Source: VXRJ01 sp964636705 (lineage in GTDB: Bacteria > Acidobacteriota > Vicinamibacteria > Vicinamibacterales > UBA8438). Taken from it: a stretch of DNA of 64,000 bases. Both the position numbers and the translations under genes were made by a program. This document shows, piece after piece, positions 62,240 through 64,000 of the stretch (position 1 is the first letter of the stretch; every line of letters begins with the position of its first letter). Under the pieces are notes generated by a model. The model worked only from the letters and a program-made list of their open reading frames with translations. It was not told the DNA's origin and did not search any database. Location: positions 1 through 64,000 of the forward strand of contig CAZWUJ010000015.1 of assembly GCA_964636705.1 (NCBI GenBank), in the 5' to 3' direction.

Positions 62240-64000
62240 ATGAGGAACTGCCCCGACCGCCGACCGGGCACGAGCCGTGCGAAATCGCTGCTGCCCATGG
62301 CGCTCCTGGCGCTCTCGCTGGGCGGTGCGACGTCCGCATCGGCGCAGGTGACGCGGATCTCCATCGACATCGAGACGGTGGGCGAGACCGACATGGCGCT
62401 GGCCGGATCGACCTACCGCGTCGCGCTCGACGCGACCCTGTCGCCGTCCGGGAACGGCCTGCACGTGAACTCGGAGGCGCCTCTCGAGGACTTTCTGATC
62501 CCCACGGTCCTCACACTCGATCCCCCGCAGGGGATGACCCTCGAAGGCCTCGCGTGGCCCGAGCCGATCCTGCTGGAACAACAGGGGGCGGAAAAGCCGC
62601 TGGCGGTCTTCGAGGAGGAGTTCGTGATCGGGGCGTCGTTCGCGGTCGCCGGCGATCTTGCGCCGGGCGACTACTTGGTGCCGGGTACGCTCCGCTACCA
62701 GGCCTGCGACGAGCGGATGTGCTACATACCCGCCACCGCCGAGGTGAGTTTCCCGGTGCGGGTCGCCGCAGCGGACGCCACACCCGCCCCGACCGCCCAG
62801 GCGGCGCTGTTCGCGGACATGGTTTTCACCGACCCGCCCGCCGCGCCCGCTCCTGAGCCGTCCGCTTCCGCAGCCGCGCCGGTCGACGGCGTCGCCGCCG
62901 ATGGCGAGGCGGCCCTTGCCCGGTTCGGTCGATTCGACGTACTGGCAACGGCAGGCGGCTTCCTGAATGAAGAGCAGTTCCTCGAGTTCATCCGGCGGGC
63001 CGAGACTGGGGAAGCCGAACGCGGCTGGTTCGACGGACGCGGACCCATCGCGATACTGGCGCTGATCCTGCTGGGCGGGCTGGCGCTCAATCTCACGCCG
63101 TGCGTCCTGCCGATGATTCCGATCAACCTCGCCATCATCGGCGCCGGCGCCCGCGCCTCCTCGCGCTGGCGCGGCTTCGCGCTCGGTAGCGCTTACGGCG
63201 CTGCGATGGCGATTGTCTATGGCGGACTCGGGCTCGCCGTGATCCTTACGGCTGGCACGTTCGGGACCATCAACGCGTCACCCTGGTTCAACCTTGGCAT
63301 CGCGCTGCTGTTCGTCGTTCTGGGGCTGGCGATGTTCGACGTCCTGACCATCGATTTTTCCAGCCTGCAGAGCCGATTGCCGGGCGGAGGATCGGGACAG
63401 GGCACGTTCCTGCTGGCGTTCGGCATGGGCGCCGTGGCGGCGCTCCTCGCCGGAGCGTGCGTCGCGCCGGTCGTCATTCAGGTAATCGTCTTCTCCAGCA
63501 ACCTGTACGGCACCGGGGTCACACTGGCGCTGGCACTGCCGTTCATCCTGGGGGTTGGCATGGCCATACCCTGGCCGATAGCTGGCGCGGGGCTGACCGC
63601 GCTGCCCAAGCCGGGGCCCTGGATGGTGCGAGTCAAGCAGGCGTTCGGCGTCTTCATTCTGGGAACCGCCGTCTACTACGGGTACCTGTCTTACGGGTTG
63701 TTCAGCCAGCGCTGGGTTGATCCCGATCTCGTGGCGGAGAGCGTGCAGGAGATGATCGCGGAGGGGTGGTACCCGTCGCTCGATCTGGGCCTGGCGGCGG
63801 CGGAAGCGGAACAGAAGCCCGTACTCCTCGACATCTGGGCCACCTGGTGCAAGAACTGCCTGACGATGGACCGGACCACGCTGAAAGCAGAGGGTGTGCA
63901 GACCGCGCTCGACGGCTATGTCAAGGTGAAGTTCCAGGCCGAAGATCTGGGTGCCTCCCCCGCGCGCGAGGTGATGGAAAGCCTGGAAGCAATCGGGCTG
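62240..64000 (+). CDS. dsbD: Thiol:disulfide interchange protein DsbD (3' end outside window)
   Basis: A frame open to the window end (587 codons seen). A signal peptide (LLPMALLALSLGGATSASAQ) is followed by the periplasmic N-domain with Cys156 and Cys161 in QACDERMC. The membrane domain carries Cys288 in LTPCVLPM and Cys407 in LLAGACVAPV, and the C-terminal thioredoxin domain starts with WATWCKNC (Cys537, Cys540). It carries electrons from cytoplasmic thioredoxin to periplasmic thiol proteins. The gene starts 18 bases after the peptidase stop. Confidence 0.94.
   Translation, partial: MRNCPDRRPGTSRAKSLLPMALLALSLGGATSASAQVTRISIDIETVGETDMALAGSTYRVALDATLSPSGNGLHVNSEAPLEDFLIPTVLTLDPPQGMTLEGLAWPEPILLEQQGAEKPLAVFEEEFVIGASFAVAGDLAPGDYLVPGTLRYQACDERMCYIPATAEVSFPVRVAAADATPAPTAQAALFADMVFTDPPAAPAPEPSASAAAPVDGVAADGEAALARFGRFDVLATAGGFLNEEQFLEFIRRAETGEAERGWFDGRGPIAILALILLGGLALNLTPCVLPMIPINLAIIGAGARASSRWRGFALGSAYGAAMAIVYGGLGLAVILTAGTFGTINASPWFNLGIALLFVVLGLAMFDVLTIDFSSLQSRLPGGGSGQGTFLLAFGMGAVAALLAGACVAPVVIQVIVFSSNLYGTGVTLALALPFILGVGMAIPWPIAGAGLTALPKPGPWMVRVKQAFGVFILGTAVYYGYLSYGLFSQRWVDPDLVAESVQEMIAEGWYPSLDLGLAAAEAEQKPVLLDIWATWCKNCLTMDRTTLKAEGVQTALDGYVKVKFQAEDLGASPAREVMESLEAIGL

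Overview
This window is a high-GC bacterial chromosome segment. It carries many secreted PQQ/beta-propeller oxidoreductases, a UPF0182 protein, an aa3-type oxidase operon with an unusual gene order, and several families that I associate with Acidobacteriota, in particular Vicinamibacteria. That placement is an inference from gene content. No rRNA, tRNA or CRISPR array was seen.

Layout. 1-2053: the cut-off end of a protein-kinase-like gene overlapping a TPR gene, both less GC-rich than the rest. 2237-8783: a sodium:solute symporter, a VTT/DedA-like membrane protein, two AAA/DUF4143 ATPases each with a TTGCA palindrome at its 5' end, a lipoprotein of the carboxymuconolactone decarboxylase fold, and a BrnT-type toxin-antitoxin pair. 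8888-10807: a PQQ dehydrogenase. 10951-17710: a decayed mobile region with one intact P4-type integrase, two further integrase 3' remnants, a UDG-like hypothetical gene, a secreted metallopeptidase, an IstB remnant, large inverted repeats, and a broken AbiE-like toxin-antitoxin operon. 17862-31892: an M20 peptidase, a PfkB kinase, and a run of exported proteins (sialidase-like, soluble glucose dehydrogenase-like, NHL propeller, 5'-nucleotidase, two quinoprotein propellers). 32120-36257: a cytochrome c oxidase operon in the order I-III-IV-x-y-II. 36307-43359: an exported DsbA-like protein with a small lipoprotein, a GlcD-type flavoprotein with a holin-like membrane protein, and a three-gene operon of a zinc-ribbon protein, a two-domain thioredoxin-fold protein and a CopA-like P-type ATPase. 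43524-47876: a MacA/MacB-like ABC export system. 47943-64000: UPF0182, amidohydrolase, nucleoside deoxyribosyltransferase-like, MBL hydrolase, clpS-clpA, sulfotransferase-like, aminotransferase, M1 aminopeptidase, and dsbD running off the end.

The most interesting find is at 42185-42850. What looks like two broken reading frames is better read as one 221-residue protein disulfide oxidoreductase. An in-frame TGA sits at the first position of its second CxxC motif and is followed, at the usual distance, by a small GC-rich hairpin with a GGUC-containing loop. I read it as a selenocysteine codon with a bacterial SECIS element, which makes the gene a candidate UxxC selenoprotein co-transcribed with a copper-type ATPase. 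The redox genes (this protein, the DsbA-like protein, DsbD) and the oxidase and copper genes together suggest an envelope investment in thiol and metal handling.
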